In this document: piece after piece, positions 19,469 through 29,549 of the stretch
How the letters are laid out: each line of letters opens with the position of its first letter
Numbering within the stretch: position 1 is the first letter of the stretch
DNA from: Vibrio maritimus
GTDB lineage: Bacteria; Pseudomonadota; Gammaproteobacteria; Enterobacterales; Vibrionaceae
DNA: 64,000 nucleotides
Direction: 5' to 3'
Assembly: GCA_003263775.1 (NCBI GenBank)
Contig: JYJJ01000034.1
Location: 1 to 64,000 of the forward strand
Made by a program: the position numbers and the translations under genes
Notes under the pieces: model-generated
Seen by the model: only the letters and a program-made list of their open reading frames with translations
The model's database searches: none
Told to the model about the DNA's origin: nothing

Positions 19469-20287
19469 TCAAACATTGTCACGCAGTGCAGTAACCCGCT
19501 GGTCAAATACTCTAAATACCTCATCTAAAGCGGCCGTCGCATCATCAAAATAGTCTACTGCAGCAACGCTTGGAACAAGCACGAGGACTTTGTTCTCGAT
19601 AGTTCCAAGAAGCTTCTTAACGGTTGGGAAGTCCGAATGATGTTGCGCGATGACAAAGCGATCGATCGACTGATGCAGATACTTCAATCGAATTCGCTCA
19701 ACGCTGCTACACGCCGCCTTTGCTGCCACACCGGTGCCCAGAGCTCTAGCTTGGCCGACACATTCCGCAATCCTCAATAAGTCATTCCAGAGCATTGCGA
19801 TGGACTCTCCCTTCTCTTGTGGCAGCTCCGTTAAACGATAATGCTGAGCACACTCCTCCACAGATTCAAGCAGTGAGGCCAGTAGCTGATTGTGATTGGC
19901 AAGATTTTGCTCTGCCGGCCACTGCGTAAACTGAACACGAACCCTTGGCCAGTTTTCTTCAACACTTTGCCAACTGCTAGTATTGCGGACACCCTCATCA
20001 AGGTGAGTCAGTGTCTGCAGATGATCATTGATGTCGCTTTGTAGTGAAGGAAGGCGAGATTGCAATTTGTCGTCTCCACACAGCACGCCATTGGTGATTC
20101 CTCTATGCTGCTGAATCGCCGCCAGAAGCTGTCTGAGTGTCGTTAAGTGCTGCAATCCAGATTGCTTTGCTTGTTGGCTCTTACTCAGCGCAAGTCTCCT
20201 TTTCCACACAAAAACAACCACGCTCAAACAGGCAAACAGCAGTGCAACCGTTGCTAGAAGGTTGGCCATTACAAACTCCATCATCAT
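19469..20287 (-). CDS. Membrane-anchored NIT-like (nitrate/nitrite-sensing-type) protein
   Basis: This 272-residue protein has one N-terminal membrane segment followed by KRR, which suggests a cytoplasmic C-terminal part. The LLAAIQQHRGITNGVLCGD block near residue 55 resembles the conserved first helix of NIT domains, and the rest is all-helical. A start at 20269 (MANLL) is possible. It begins seven bases after the chemoreceptor gene and is surely in its operon. No output domain is present, so it may be a separate sensor partner of that receptor. NIT assignment is by eye and moderate. Confidence 0.65.
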   Translation of the reverse strand: MMMEFVMANLLATVALLFACLSVVVFVWKRRLALSKSQQAKQSGLQHLTTLRQLLAAIQQHRGITNGVLCGDDKLQSRLPSLQSDINDHLQTLTHLDEGVRNTSSWQSVEENWPRVRVQFTQWPAEQNLANHNQLLASLLESVEECAQHYRLTELPQEKGESIAMLWNDLLRIAECVGQARALGTGVAAKAACSSVERIRLKYLHQSIDRFVIAQHHSDFPTVKKLLGTIENKVLVLVPSVAAVDYFDDATAALDEVFRVFDQRVTALRDNV

Positions 20288-20294
20288 TCACTCC

Positions 20295-21401
20295 CTATGC
20301 AGTCAGCTTTTCAAGATGCTCAGCCACCTGAGCGTTGTCAGCGGCGGTTTCGGCGTTGTGTTTTGCCGTCAGCGCAACCTGCTCCATATTGCTCGATATT
20401 TCCTGAATTGCGATCGCCTGTTGTTCAGACGCGGCTGATACGCCAGCAACTTGATCGGTAATCGATGCCATGGATACGCCCATCTCTTCCAACGTGTTTT
20501 GCGCCACCTGGGTCTGCTCAGTGCAGCGCGTGTTCCCTTCGCGAACTTGCCCTATCATCGCTGTGACATCACTCATACTCGCTGTCACTTGCTCGACATG
20601 AGAAGTAATGGCATTAGCAGACTCATGACTTCGCTTAGCGAGACGGCCAACTTCTTCGGCAACCACACTGAACCCGCGACCATGTTCACCAGCTCGCGCC
20701 GCTTCAATCGCAGCGTTAAGTGCCAGCAGATTGGTTTGCTCGGCAATCTCTCGAATAAACTGGGACATCTCCGAAACCGTAGACAAGTTACTTTCAAGCG
20801 TGACTATGCTTTTCGCCGTAGAGCCCACTTGCGATTCCACTTGCTCAACACTGCTTTGAACGCTCACAAGCGCCTGATTGCCTTGCCCACAAAGAACATT
20901 GCCTTGCTCAATGGCCTGCAAGGTCTGCTCAATGCGAGTAGATACATCTTCAATACTCTGTGAAATTTCCGTTGCCGCTGATGCAGAAGAGAGCGTCGAT
21001 TCCGCCTGCATATCACTGTCCTTGGCCGCATCGGCGGCATTGCTTGCCAGCTCTTGTGCGCAGAACGCCATTTCTGAACGCACCGCTTCCGCTTTACGCT
21101 GTTTTCGCAGCAGCAACTGATGAACATCATCAATGGCGTGGAAGCTTGAATAAAGTAGGCCAAATGATTGCGGTAAAGAAGGCACCTCACCATCCTTTAG
21201 CTGCTGAAAGTACTCATTGAGTGCTCGCATTTCTCGATTCAATGTAAACAGCATCAGCCACGCTATTGTCGCAATGGATAGCAACACCAAAAACCCGGCT
21301 AACATGGCACCTAGTGCAAACAGCACCACCGAAGACAGCAGCACTAGTAGAGTGAGCAAATTAAGTATGTTTAAAGGCGTTGTGCGCAAGATAAGTATCA
21401 T
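20295..21401 (-). CDS. Methyl-accepting chemotaxis protein without a ligand-binding domain
   Basis: This 368-residue protein has two adjacent membrane segments (about residues 8-55) with hardly any periplasmic loop, then a long coiled-coil signalling domain. The hairpin tip is canonical ([19 protein letters not shown], then [18 protein letters not shown]), so CheA/CheW binding is expected. No PAS, Cache or four-helix sensor is visible. The NIT-like gene follows after seven bases and may supply sensing. Confidence 0.9.
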   Translation of the reverse strand: MILILRTTPLNILNLLTLLVLLSSVVLFALGAMLAGFLVLLSIATIAWLMLFTLNREMRALNEYFQQLKDGEVPSLPQSFGLLYSSFHAIDDVHQLLLRKQRKAEAVRSEMAFCAQELASNAADAAKDSDMQAESTLSSASAATEISQSIEDVSTRIEQTLQAIEQGNVLCGQGNQALVSVQSSVEQVESQVGSTAKSIVTLESNLSTVSEMSQFIREIAEQTNLLALNAAIEAARAGEHGRGFSVVAEEVGRLAKRSHESANAITSHVEQVTASMSDVTAMIGQVREGNTRCTEQTQVAQNTLEEMGVSMASITDQVAGVSAASEQQAIAIQEISSNMEQVALTAKHNAETAADNAQVAEHLEKLTA

Positions 21402-21619
21402 CTTTCCCCTCCTTGGCTAAAGACCCACTTTCTTTATGTCTATGATTGAACTGCAACTTTCATTCCAGACAAAAGTTGAAAAACGAAATTCTGTTGATAC
21501 TGAGTAGCGCTAAGGCTTGTATGAAAACTGGCGGTTGCACACTCAATGCGCACAGCAGGTCCAATGAGGGGCATTGCACAATGAAGGTGCAATATATTGA
21601 TAAAATTAAGAACAAAAGA

Positions 21620-21645
21620 AAATGGCGACCCTAGGGTCGCCATTT
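21620..21645 (-). terminator. Palindromic terminator after the 50-residue gene
   Basis: AAATGGCGACCC and its complement are separated by two bases, a 26-bp near-perfect palindrome downstream of the small gene on the - strand. Confidence 0.7.
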
Positions 21646-21670
21646 ACAAAGAAGAACTCAGCGTCAAAGA

Positions 21671-21823
21671 TTACGCTTTTTGTAGGTCTTTTGCTGGGTA
21701 AGTTAGAGACATGCCGTCTACTTCTACACGAACGTAGAAGCCGCCACTGCTCAAACCAGTCACGACCATTTTACCTAGATCGATACCTTTAGTTGCAACT
21801 ACAACATCATCAATAGCAAACAT
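21671..21823 (-). CDS. Small protein, 50 residues
   Basis: The frame MFAIDDVVVATKGIDLGKM... to ...PAKDLQKA has a good AAGGG ribosome site, codon use like highly expressed Vibrio genes and its own terminator. No signal peptide or membrane segment is seen. The pattern of alternating hydrophobic residues suggests a small beta-barrel fold. Function is not recognised. Confidence 0.75.
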   Translation of the reverse strand: MFAIDDVVVATKGIDLGKMVVTGLSSGGFYVRVEVDGMSLTYPAKDLQKA

Positions 21824-21965
21824 TTTAAACCCTTAATTGGAAGTAAGATTAACAGCAATCTTTCGGGCGCTATTGAAGCAAATGTGAAGCCTTGGGACTA
21901 ATCAGGTTTTTTATCGTCTGGACAAAAATTCTCACTCGAAGAGCACAGCAAACTAAGCGAACCGC

Positions 21966-22859
21966 CTACGACATCAGTCTATCCAATTCGGTATGCAACC
22001 AGTTTGTAAATCCAGCGTGACGATTGGACGCATGAAAGAACAAAGCCGTCTCTCTACGAAAGGTCTCGCTTTTGAGCTCAGGGGGCAACCTTTGTGTCAC
22101 CATGTCCGCATCCAACAGATTTTCCACGCGTTTCGACACAACGCCAAGCGCGTCACTTCCCTTAATGATTTCCAACAGCAATGCTAGATCGGCGGAGCGC
22201 ACACTGATCGACTTATCAAGCTTGTACTTTTTAATCAGCATCTCCACTTTAGAAGCCTCTATGTAGCCGGGAATAATACTCAAGCACAGAGGATATTGAA
22301 GAACCTCTTCTAATGCTTCAGATTGAATCGGGTGCCCTTTGCGTTTAATCAGCACAAACTTGTCGTCAGGCAGTGCCTTTTGCATCACATTTTTGTTGGT
22401 TTCCAGTGGCAAGTAACCTACACCAAAATAGTTAGGTTCTTGCTCCAACATCGACAAGGTTAGAGTATTCCAAGGCTCGCAGTTGACCGTTAAGTTTGGC
22501 GCCTGCTCGCAGAGCCGTGTGATAAGTTTTGATGCGATCGGCGCCATTAAGGTTGCTGGAAAGACGAAAGTAATATCGCCTTTCATTTGGGATATATGCC
22601 AGTCACCATCATCGCTATACAGCGCTTCCATCTCAGCAACTAACGTGGGAACGCGCTCCATCAATTGCTGACATTTTGGCGTTGGCTCCAACATATTTCT
22701 GTTGCGAACAAAGAGATCGTCATTAAATTGATGTCTGAGTTTTCTCAGCATTGCACTCACGGTTGGCTGACTCACATTGAGCTTTCGCGCCGCGGCGACG
22801 GTTTGCCGAGTTTTATACAATACAATCAAGAGGCGAAGCAGGTTGTAATCTTTATCCAT
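21966..22859 (-). CDS. LysR-family transcriptional regulator of the sulfatase locus (inferred)
   Basis: This 297-residue protein has a classical LysR winged helix (VAAARKLNVSQPTVSAMLRKL near residues 18-38) and a LysR substrate domain. It starts 38 bases after the end of the maturase gene, on the same strand, so it may be the last gene of the sulfatase operon. Control of that locus is an inference from position. Confidence 0.88.
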   Translation of the reverse strand: MDKDYNLLRLLIVLYKTRQTVAAARKLNVSQPTVSAMLRKLRHQFNDDLFVRNRNMLEPTPKCQQLMERVPTLVAEMEALYSDDGDWHISQMKGDITFVFPATLMAPIASKLITRLCEQAPNLTVNCEPWNTLTLSMLEQEPNYFGVGYLPLETNKNVMQKALPDDKFVLIKRKGHPIQSEALEEVLQYPLCLSIIPGYIEASKVEMLIKKYKLDKSISVRSADLALLLEIIKGSDALGVVSKRVENLLDADMVTQRLPPELKSETFRRETALFFHASNRHAGFTNWLHTELDRLMS

Positions 22860-22897
22860 AGATATTCATCTAGCTCTAACGATAATTAAAGTCTAAT

Positions 22898-24048
22898 TTA
22901 AAACAGCGGGTAATACTTTGGTGAGTATCCGCTTTTCATGGCATCAACCATTTTCAATAATCGAGGAAGCGCATACACGAAAAATGCTTGATACCCAGAA
23001 CAGAGCAAGTTCATTGGCTCTGAATCTTGATTCAACAGGGTTCGATTTTTAGGGCATCCACCATGACAGAGAGGTAAAAAATCGCACTCCTGACACTGTC
23101 TGCACAAGCTTTCCCATTTACCTTCCCCAAATTGGCGCTGCTCGGTGCTATTGACCATTTCTCGTAGTGGGAGATAGTTGCTTTGCGTCGCATCCTTACA
23201 CTGTCCTAATGAGTATTGCTCATACCCATAATGGTCGCAGCTAAACACCTCCCCATCAGCTTCAGCCATCAGTTGCTGCCCACAAGTTGGTGCGTGATGA
23301 CACATCTGACTAGGGTAATCCATAAGAATGGCTAAACAGTTTTCAAAGAACTGCACATTCACTTTCCCTATATCCCCGTCACACCATTCATCAAACACAT
23401 CACATAAGAAACGTCCCCACTGCTCGCCCGTCAATGACCAATCATAATCCGAGCGGCGATCAAGCTCATGGTCAACACAAGGCTGAAATTGCAGATAGTC
23501 ACTGCCATTTTTAGTCAGAAACTGATAGATTTCTTTACCTCTGTGAAAGGTTCGGTTGCTTATCACTGTCAGTGTATTGAACTCAACGTTGTACTGGCGA
23601 AGTAACGCCATTCCTTGCAACGTTTGCTCAAAACTCGAATCGCCTCGTTTATCTATTCGTCCGATATTGTGTAGTAGCTCTGGTCCATCAATACTCACGC
23701 CAAGCAAAAAGTTGTTTTCCGCAAAAAACTTCGCCCACGTTTCGGTAATCAAGGTTCCGTTTGTCTGTAGCGTGTTCACAATTCTCTTGCTAGTCACATG
23801 CCGACTCTGCTCTTTTACTGCGGCCTCATAAAAACTGAGACCTCTCATCATCGGCTCTCCTCCATGCCAAATAAAGTCGACAGAAGGTGTGTGCGAAGCT
23901 GCGCCAATATGTGTTCCGATATCATGGTTCTTAGCGCCTCAACACTCATTTTGTGTTGTTTGTTATTATTAAGGTAGTAGCAATAGCTGCAGTCGAGATT
24001 ACAGCTACTGCCCACTGGTTTGATAAATAAACTAAAGGGCAGTTGCAT
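22898..24048 (-). pseudogene. Anaerobic sulfatase-maturating enzyme (radical SAM/SPASM), one frameshift
   Basis: The first piece (from 24048) has the radical-SAM motif C-x3-C-x2-C at C16, C20 and C23 (CNLDCSYC). After a break near 23910 the second frame gives DFIWHGGEPMMRG and runs through the SPASM region, rich in cysteines (CHHAPTCGQQ, CRQCQECDFLPLCHGGC). One added base restores about 384 residues. These enzymes use S-adenosylmethionine to oxidise a Ser or Cys in a sulfatase to formylglycine. The partner sulfatase, with a Ser-type motif, is the first gene of this operon. The gene starts 11 bases after the beta-barrel gene. Confidence 0.88.
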
Positions 24049-24059
24049 TCTTTATGGCC

Positions 24060-24821
24060 TTATAATTGATAGTTAAACTCTATGCGATGTGAGCCATCTT
24101 TAAAGTCGGTGCTCTGTGACCAGTTTGAGAATAACCGAACACTTAACCGTGGAGAGACTTTGTAAGACAGGGCAACTTCATGCGTTAGCATAGAACTTTC
24201 CCCTTCAATACCCGTTCGTGTGTACTCATCGCTACCTGAAAGAGTCGCAAACCACATTGGGTTGTAGTTAAACCACAGATTATCCGTGAAACTGATTTTT
24301 CCGTATGAGCCCACAACGGCAAACGTCCCTGGAATTTCATAGCCCCCAACTCGTTCGCCAGATTCATCCACGGCATTACGAAAATTTATGCCTGCTCCTA
24401 GTAAAGGGAATAAGCTCACAGGACCTAGCTTAGGGATTGCTTGAATGAAACTATAAGACGCGTTTCCTGCTTCATTCTTCAAGTCATACTGGACATCTAT
24501 TTGACGACCTCTGCCGTTTTTGTGGTTGGCGTGGAAGTTTCTAAATCGAAGGCTATCGATACTATTGCTTCTTCCATCACTCCAGCCGATCTTGTTTCCT
24601 AAGAATCCCTTCACCTCGAAGATATTCATCGCGGCGGTATTCGATTCGCCCGTGTCATATGAGCGACCTATTTTTAGGTTAAGGCCTCTGTCTGTCATTC
24701 CCATACCTGCCTGTGTGTATACAGCGAGAGGGTCTGACATATCCTGTACCTCTTCTGCTTCTTGAGCCCAAACAAGTTGAGAACTACACGCACAGATCAG
24801 CAAAATTTGGAGTTTCTGCAT
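24060..24821 (-). CDS. Outer-membrane beta-barrel protein of the sulfatase locus
   Basis: This 253-residue protein starts with a signal peptide (about 1-19, ending VWAQ) and then shows alternating hydrophobic strands and ends in the barrel-like HRIEFNYQL. No family name is recognised. It sits between the DUF1254 protein (22-base gap) and the maturase (11-base gap), so it is part of the operon. A role in passage or binding of the sulfated substrate is inferred. Confidence 0.75.
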   Translation of the reverse strand: MQKLQILLICACSSQLVWAQEAEEVQDMSDPLAVYTQAGMGMTDRGLNLKIGRSYDTGESNTAAMNIFEVKGFLGNKIGWSDGRSNSIDSLRFRNFHANHKNGRGRQIDVQYDLKNEAGNASYSFIQAIPKLGPVSLFPLLGAGINFRNAVDESGERVGGYEIPGTFAVVGSYGKISFTDNLWFNYNPMWFATLSGSDEYTRTGIEGESSMLTHEVALSYKVSPRLSVRLFSNWSQSTDFKDGSHRIEFNYQL

Positions 24822-24843
24822 AATTTATCTTCCCCGCTTCTTG

Positions 24844-26246
24844 CTACTGAACTTTTTCAAGTCCTGGTACCGTCCATTCCATTCTCAATATCTCTTTAGA
24901 AGGGACATACAAACGGGTTAGGAGATAAAACTCACCCTCAGGTATTGGCAGCCAATTCTTGTCATCGGAAAGAGGTTGATTCGATAGATGTATCTCAAAA
25001 GAACCATCATCACCACGCTCAAGTGGCATAGAATTATTAATGCTGTAACGGTTAATTGGATTATCAACCAACATCTTGGTTTTGGCGTCATAGACAGTAA
25101 CAGACCAGAATGCGCCCACTGGCGGTTCTCTATCAAACGTCATCACGTAATCATTTTGTCCCGTAAGAGGCTGACCTTTGGCATCCATCGCCGCCATCGG
25201 ATAGATCGCCTCTTTTGCCCCTGTCCACCCAAATAAGGATGAGCGATCAATGAACGCATCGCATTATCGTCACCAAAGCCGTCGAGATTAAAGGCATATA
25301 CCCAGCCATCTTTAATCTCAAGCGCCGCAGGGTTTTTCTGCTGAGCCATAACTATCGATTGACCGTCTTCAACCGCTTTGATCATCGCTTCAACCGTTGC
25401 CACACTTAAGTCACTGCGATCAAAGCCTTGCTCTGTAATACCAATCTTAGCCAGTTGACCCAACATAGCTTGCTGTCTTTCATCAACTGGATTTTGTTTC
25501 AGGTAAGCGCCGAGCTCTTCATAGAATCGAAGCGGATCACCCTCCTCTCCTGCACGCGGTGGTAAAGGCGTTACCGCAATTTCCTCGCCGCCAAGATATT
25601 CTTGCAGCGGTGTCAGGGTATACTGGTCTTGAATGCGATGAGCAAACACATCATCACGACCTTCAAAGACTTGTGTGCGTCCCCAAAGCCACACTTTTGA
25701 GGTTGGTGCTTCGACGATCTCTAGCTCTCGTGGAATGTCAGTTTTTGGCTCCCAGCCAGGCGGCACAAGTAGGAGTTGCTTGGCAAGCGGCCCTGTTTCA
25801 CGCGTACCGACGTATTGGAACAAGTTGTGCCACATATCGAACATGTTAATTACGTAATAACGGTCGTTAACTTCAGGGACCGATAACACCATTGGTCCCT
25901 GACTCAAATCCAGCACCGCACTCGAATAGAGGGTGTCGCGATTAGCAGAAGGCATGTCCAAATCATGCGGCGTACTCAGACGTCTCGCATGCCCGAACTC
26001 GTTGAGTGGTGCACGGTAGCTGGTATCAGAGAGTGGCTGCGTCATGTCTGTATACTGACGAGCAATCTGCTCCATTCTGACTAAAGTTGAGCCCCAAACG
26101 TAGCGTTAACGCCCAATACATAGCTTTCATTTTGCATCGCCTGCTCTGCTGTCATCGGTTGGGTTGGAGTTGCTGCAACAGTAGGCAAGACAAATAGTGA
26201 GCTCGATACGACAAGTACACTGGCCAATAGGGTTTTCTTGAACATA
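24844..26246 (-). pseudogene. Exported DUF1254/DUF1214 protein, two frameshifts
   Basis: Three pieces form one protein similar in length and content to the DUF1254 protein at 28065. An N-terminal signal peptide (from 26246) ends in ...PTVAATP. The frame shifts near 26102 (one base missing before VWGSTLVRM), and again at the G run at 25218-25221 before the C-terminal DUF1214 part (from AKEAIYPMAAMDAKGQ to TVPGLEKVQ). DUF1254/DUF1214 proteins are exported beta-rich proteins of unknown function that often sit near catabolic enzymes. Both domains are complete apart from the breaks. Confidence 0.82.
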
Positions 26247-26283
26247 GGAGAACCTTAAAGAGAAAATTAGAGAGACTGAAGGC

Positions 26284-26316
26284 CGTATGCAGCCAGCCTT
26301 TGACAGACTGCATACG
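26284..26316 (-). repeat. Intercistronic hairpin between sulfatase and DUF1254 gene
   Basis: CGTATGCAG and its exact complement flank a 15-base loop. No T run follows on the - strand, so it is more likely an mRNA-stability or processing hairpin than a terminator. Confidence 0.55.
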
Positions 26317-26326
26317 AATAGAGTGG

Positions 26327-27879
26327 TTATTCGATGGTGTTGTTACCCATACCGACACCTGTCCCTTTCTGAACTGGTGGATAGTCATTAAGTGATTTTT
26401 GGTATTTGCCAATCGCTTGATAAAACTCGGGAAGTACCCAAGATTTTTGCTTCATCCAGTGATACCACCCAGGGGTCTCTGGTGAGCGCTCATAGGGATC
26501 AGCTTTGATGTTAACCAAGACGCCGAATGGCCACTGTTTAGCAGGCTCAGTCCACGTCGTTTTGGTGCGAAGGTGAACCTTCCATTGATCCACACGGATC
26601 GCGTTGAGATCCGTTTCGTTATAGAAAAAGAACTCTCGACGTTTGCTCTCACGATTGTTCGCGAGCATGTCCAATTGGTTATAACCATCCAGATGAGCAA
26701 CACGCTTAGTGCCTTCGATCTCTTTGCCCTTAAGGAGCTCTTGTTTGATGGTGGTATCACCTGCCGCGGCCATGATCGTTGGCAACCAATCTTCCGCTGA
26801 CATCATGCCGTCGACATAAGTACCTTGAGGTAGCTTTTCAGGCCAGCTCACCAGCATCGGAACCCTGAAGCCGCCATCCCAAGTCGTGCCTTTTTGACCA
26901 CGGAATGAAGCGGTACCTCCATCAGGCCAGTGATCTAGGTTCACGCCGTTGTCAGAGGTAAACATGATGATGGTGTTATCGAGCTCACCCGTCTGGCGAA
27001 GCTTTTCAATCAATACCCCAACCTGATCATCGAGCTCTTTCAGCGCATCGTAGTAGGTCGACGTCTGACTGCTGCCTTCATATTCTTTTCTGACGTGAGT
27101 AATGGTGTGCATTCTCGATGGGTTGTACCACATGAAATAAGGCTGGTCGTCATTCTGCGCTTCATGCTCATCAATCCACTCGGTTGCAAAGTTTAAAAAC
27201 TCTTCATCAATGGTCTTCATTCGCTCTTTGCCAAGCGCACCTTTGTCGGTGATCTTCTGTTTGCCAACGACACCAAATCTAGGATCTTCAGACTTGTCGA
27301 ACTTATCCGTGGCTACTGAGTGAAGAACATTGCGCGGAACACCCGTGAAGTTCGGATCTTTAGGAAATTCTGGCTGCTCCGGCATTTCCATGACGTTGAG
27401 GTGATAGAGGAAGCCGTAGTACTCCTCAAAGCCGTGAACGGTTGGAAGGTGGCTGTTGTTGTCACCAAGATGGGATTTACCAACATGTACTGTGGCGTAG
27501 CCTTTCTGCTTGAGCAATTCAGCGAGTGTTGGACTCTCTTTTTTGATCCCCAGTTTTGAGCCTGGCTGTCCGACACCAGTCAATCCTGTTCGAATCGGGT
27601 ACTGACCAGTGATAAACGCGCCTCGTCCTGCGGTGGAACTGCTTTGGGCATAATAATCACTGATCATCACACCACGCTGGGCAATGCTATCAATGTGGGG
27701 CGTTTTAATTGCACCCAATCCACGGTGGTAAACCGACAGATCCATAGGTGCGACGTCATCAACCATGATGGCAACTATATTAGGCTTTTAGCCAGCACAG
27801 AAGCGCTCGCCAACGAAGCGCCAACTACCAAAGAGGCAGTGATCGCATTTTTCGCAAACTTTGTTGTGTTTTTCATTAA
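26327..27879 (-). pseudogene. Exported Ser-type sulfatase (arylsulfatase family), one frameshift
   Basis: An N-terminal signal peptide (from 27879, MKNTTKF... to ...SVLAK) is joined to the rest by one added A near 27785-27789, giving KPNIVAIMVDD, the usual first metal-site strand. The active-site motif is S-T-A-G-R at 27635-27637 and on, that is the S-x-A/P-x-R form whose serine is turned into formylglycine by an anaerobic maturase. Other sulfatase marks are GKSHLGD, TSDNGVN and FRGQKGTTWDGGFRVP. The repaired length is about 517 residues. It leads the operon with the DUF1254 protein, beta-barrel and maturase. The substrate is unknown. Confidence 0.88.
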
Positions 27880-28064
27880 GTGTCTCCGCTGTAGGATGCG
27901 GTCGATGTTAATGAAAGGTCGATGAAAAAAGGGCAATAGCGACTATTACGTTTTCCTATAGCGCTCAATTAGAAAACCAAATAATCACTATCACTCAAAC
28001 CTATTGCCCTTCACGTTACTCTCTTCAAACCAGAACGCGACGCTGCAATAAAATGGTGAGAGAA

Positions 28065-29456
28065 ATGACACAAAACAGAATTAACGTATTCACCCTGGTG
28101 ACCGCCATCGCTGCCGCCCCTCATATGGCTTGGGCGGATACCTCCATCAACCCGGAAGAAGAGCTTGCCTACAACTTAGGAGTGCAAGCATTCATCTATG
28201 GCGCTGGACCGCTTACGGTCGCAGCGGTAAGAGAGACGACAACCGCTGTCGATACGCCAATGGACAACGCGATGGCCCCTCTAAACCAGATGGGAAAAAC
28301 CCGCGTTTTATCCGGGCCGAAAGATCAAATTGTGCCGACGGTAAACAACGATACGCTGTATTCTCAAGCGCACTATGACCTAGAAAGTAACGGCCCGATG
28401 ATCTTAGAAATCCCTAAGACCCAAAAGCGCTACTTCATTGTGCAGTTGCTCGATGCTTATTCTGATTCTATTACCGATCTTCATCGTAATAATGCCGGCA
28501 GCGAAGGCTCGAAGTATCTTTTGGTCAACAAAGGTTGGAATGGACAGGTACCAGCAGACATCGATGGTGTGATTGAATCTCGGACACCTATGGTCTGGCT
28601 AATTCAGCGTACCGGTGTAGCCGGTGAGTCCGATCTTCAAAATGCACTCAAGGTACACGATGGGTTTATTAGCTACCCGCTCTCTGAGCTCGGAAAAAAA
28701 CGCAAACCCATTGAGCTAAAAAAAGCGGCAACTCGAATCCCTCCGATGACGGTGCCTCAAGGTCTAGATTGGTATGCCTTAATTGACAAGGAGCTGCGCA
28801 AGAATCCAATTGCTGAAGATAAAGCCGTAGTCGAGCAGTTCTCATACATTGGCATTGGCAACAACGAACCATTTAACCCAGCAACACTCTCAGAGGCACA
28901 AAAACGTGGCTTGCTCAGAGCGATTGAAACCTCAAAACAAGTGATTCAATACGCTGGTCGAAGTGTCGGTACGACAAATAACGGCTGGTCAATGATGTAT
29001 GAAGGTGGACGCTATGGTCATGACTATCTAAGTCGTGCCAGCATCAACCTACGCGCCGCTGGACTCAACGTGCCTGAGAGAGCGCTCTACCCAAATCGAT
29101 ATACCGATGCCAAGGGTCAAAAGCTCTCTGGCGACCACGCCTATCGAATGACAATGCCGACCAATCCACCTGCGGACGCGTTCTGGTCATTAACGATGTA
29201 CGATGCAAAAAACCTGTTTATGGTAGAGAACGCCATCGACCGTTATTCCATTTCAACCAATCGCTCTGAAGAGCTGACATACAACTCAGATGGTTCACTC
29301 ACTGTGTGTATACAAAGCGATAAACCAGAGGATGACGATTGTAACTGGTTGCCCGCTCCCAAAGACGAATTTTACCTCCACATGAGACTCTATGAGCCAA
29401 CACAAGCCATCCTCGACAATCAATATATGCTGCCACAAGTAAAGCGTATTCAATAA
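28065..29456 (+). CDS. Exported DUF1254/DUF1214 protein (second copy)
   Basis: This protein of about 463 residues has a signal peptide (1-25, ending AWADT), a DUF1254 domain beginning ELAYNLGVQAFIYGAGPL, and a C-terminal DUF1214 domain with the WSLTMYDAKNLFMVENAIDRYSI region. An upstream GTG/ATG at 28053 is possible; the ATG at 28065 follows GAGAGAA. It is divergent from the sulfatase and shares the 27880-28064 promoter region with it. It is a paralogue of the broken copy at 24844-26246 and is intact. Function unknown. Confidence 0.88.
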   Translation: MTQNRINVFTLVTAIAAAPHMAWADTSINPEEELAYNLGVQAFIYGAGPLTVAAVRETTTAVDTPMDNAMAPLNQMGKTRVLSGPKDQIVPTVNNDTLYSQAHYDLESNGPMILEIPKTQKRYFIVQLLDAYSDSITDLHRNNAGSEGSKYLLVNKGWNGQVPADIDGVIESRTPMVWLIQRTGVAGESDLQNALKVHDGFISYPLSELGKKRKPIELKKAATRIPPMTVPQGLDWYALIDKELRKNPIAEDKAVVEQFSYIGIGNNEPFNPATLSEAQKRGLLRAIETSKQVIQYAGRSVGTTNNGWSMMYEGGRYGHDYLSRASINLRAAGLNVPERALYPNRYTDAKGQKLSGDHAYRMTMPTNPPADAFWSLTMYDAKNLFMVENAIDRYSISTNRSEELTYNSDGSLTVCIQSDKPEDDDCNWLPAPKDEFYLHMRLYEPTQAILDNQYMLPQVKRIQ

Positions 29457-29489
29457 CCTGACTTAGGGTCGTTCCTTAACCCTACCTAT

Positions 29490-29521
29490 GGAGTAACCCT
29501 CATATTGGTTGCTCCTTTTTT
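29490..29521 (+). terminator. Terminator after the DUF1254 gene
   Basis: GGAGTAACC / GGTTGCTCC forms a 9-bp stem with one G-U pair, followed by TTTTTT. It lies before the FadL-like gene, so that gene is either read through or has its own promoter. Confidence 0.8.
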
Positions 29522-29549
29522 CACTATCTCAAAACACTACTCAGAACAA

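Noticed and set aside
21446..21634. 62-residue frame on the + strand in the gap before the small gene
   Set aside because: No ribosome site or recognisable features, and it runs into the palindromic terminator at 21620-21645.
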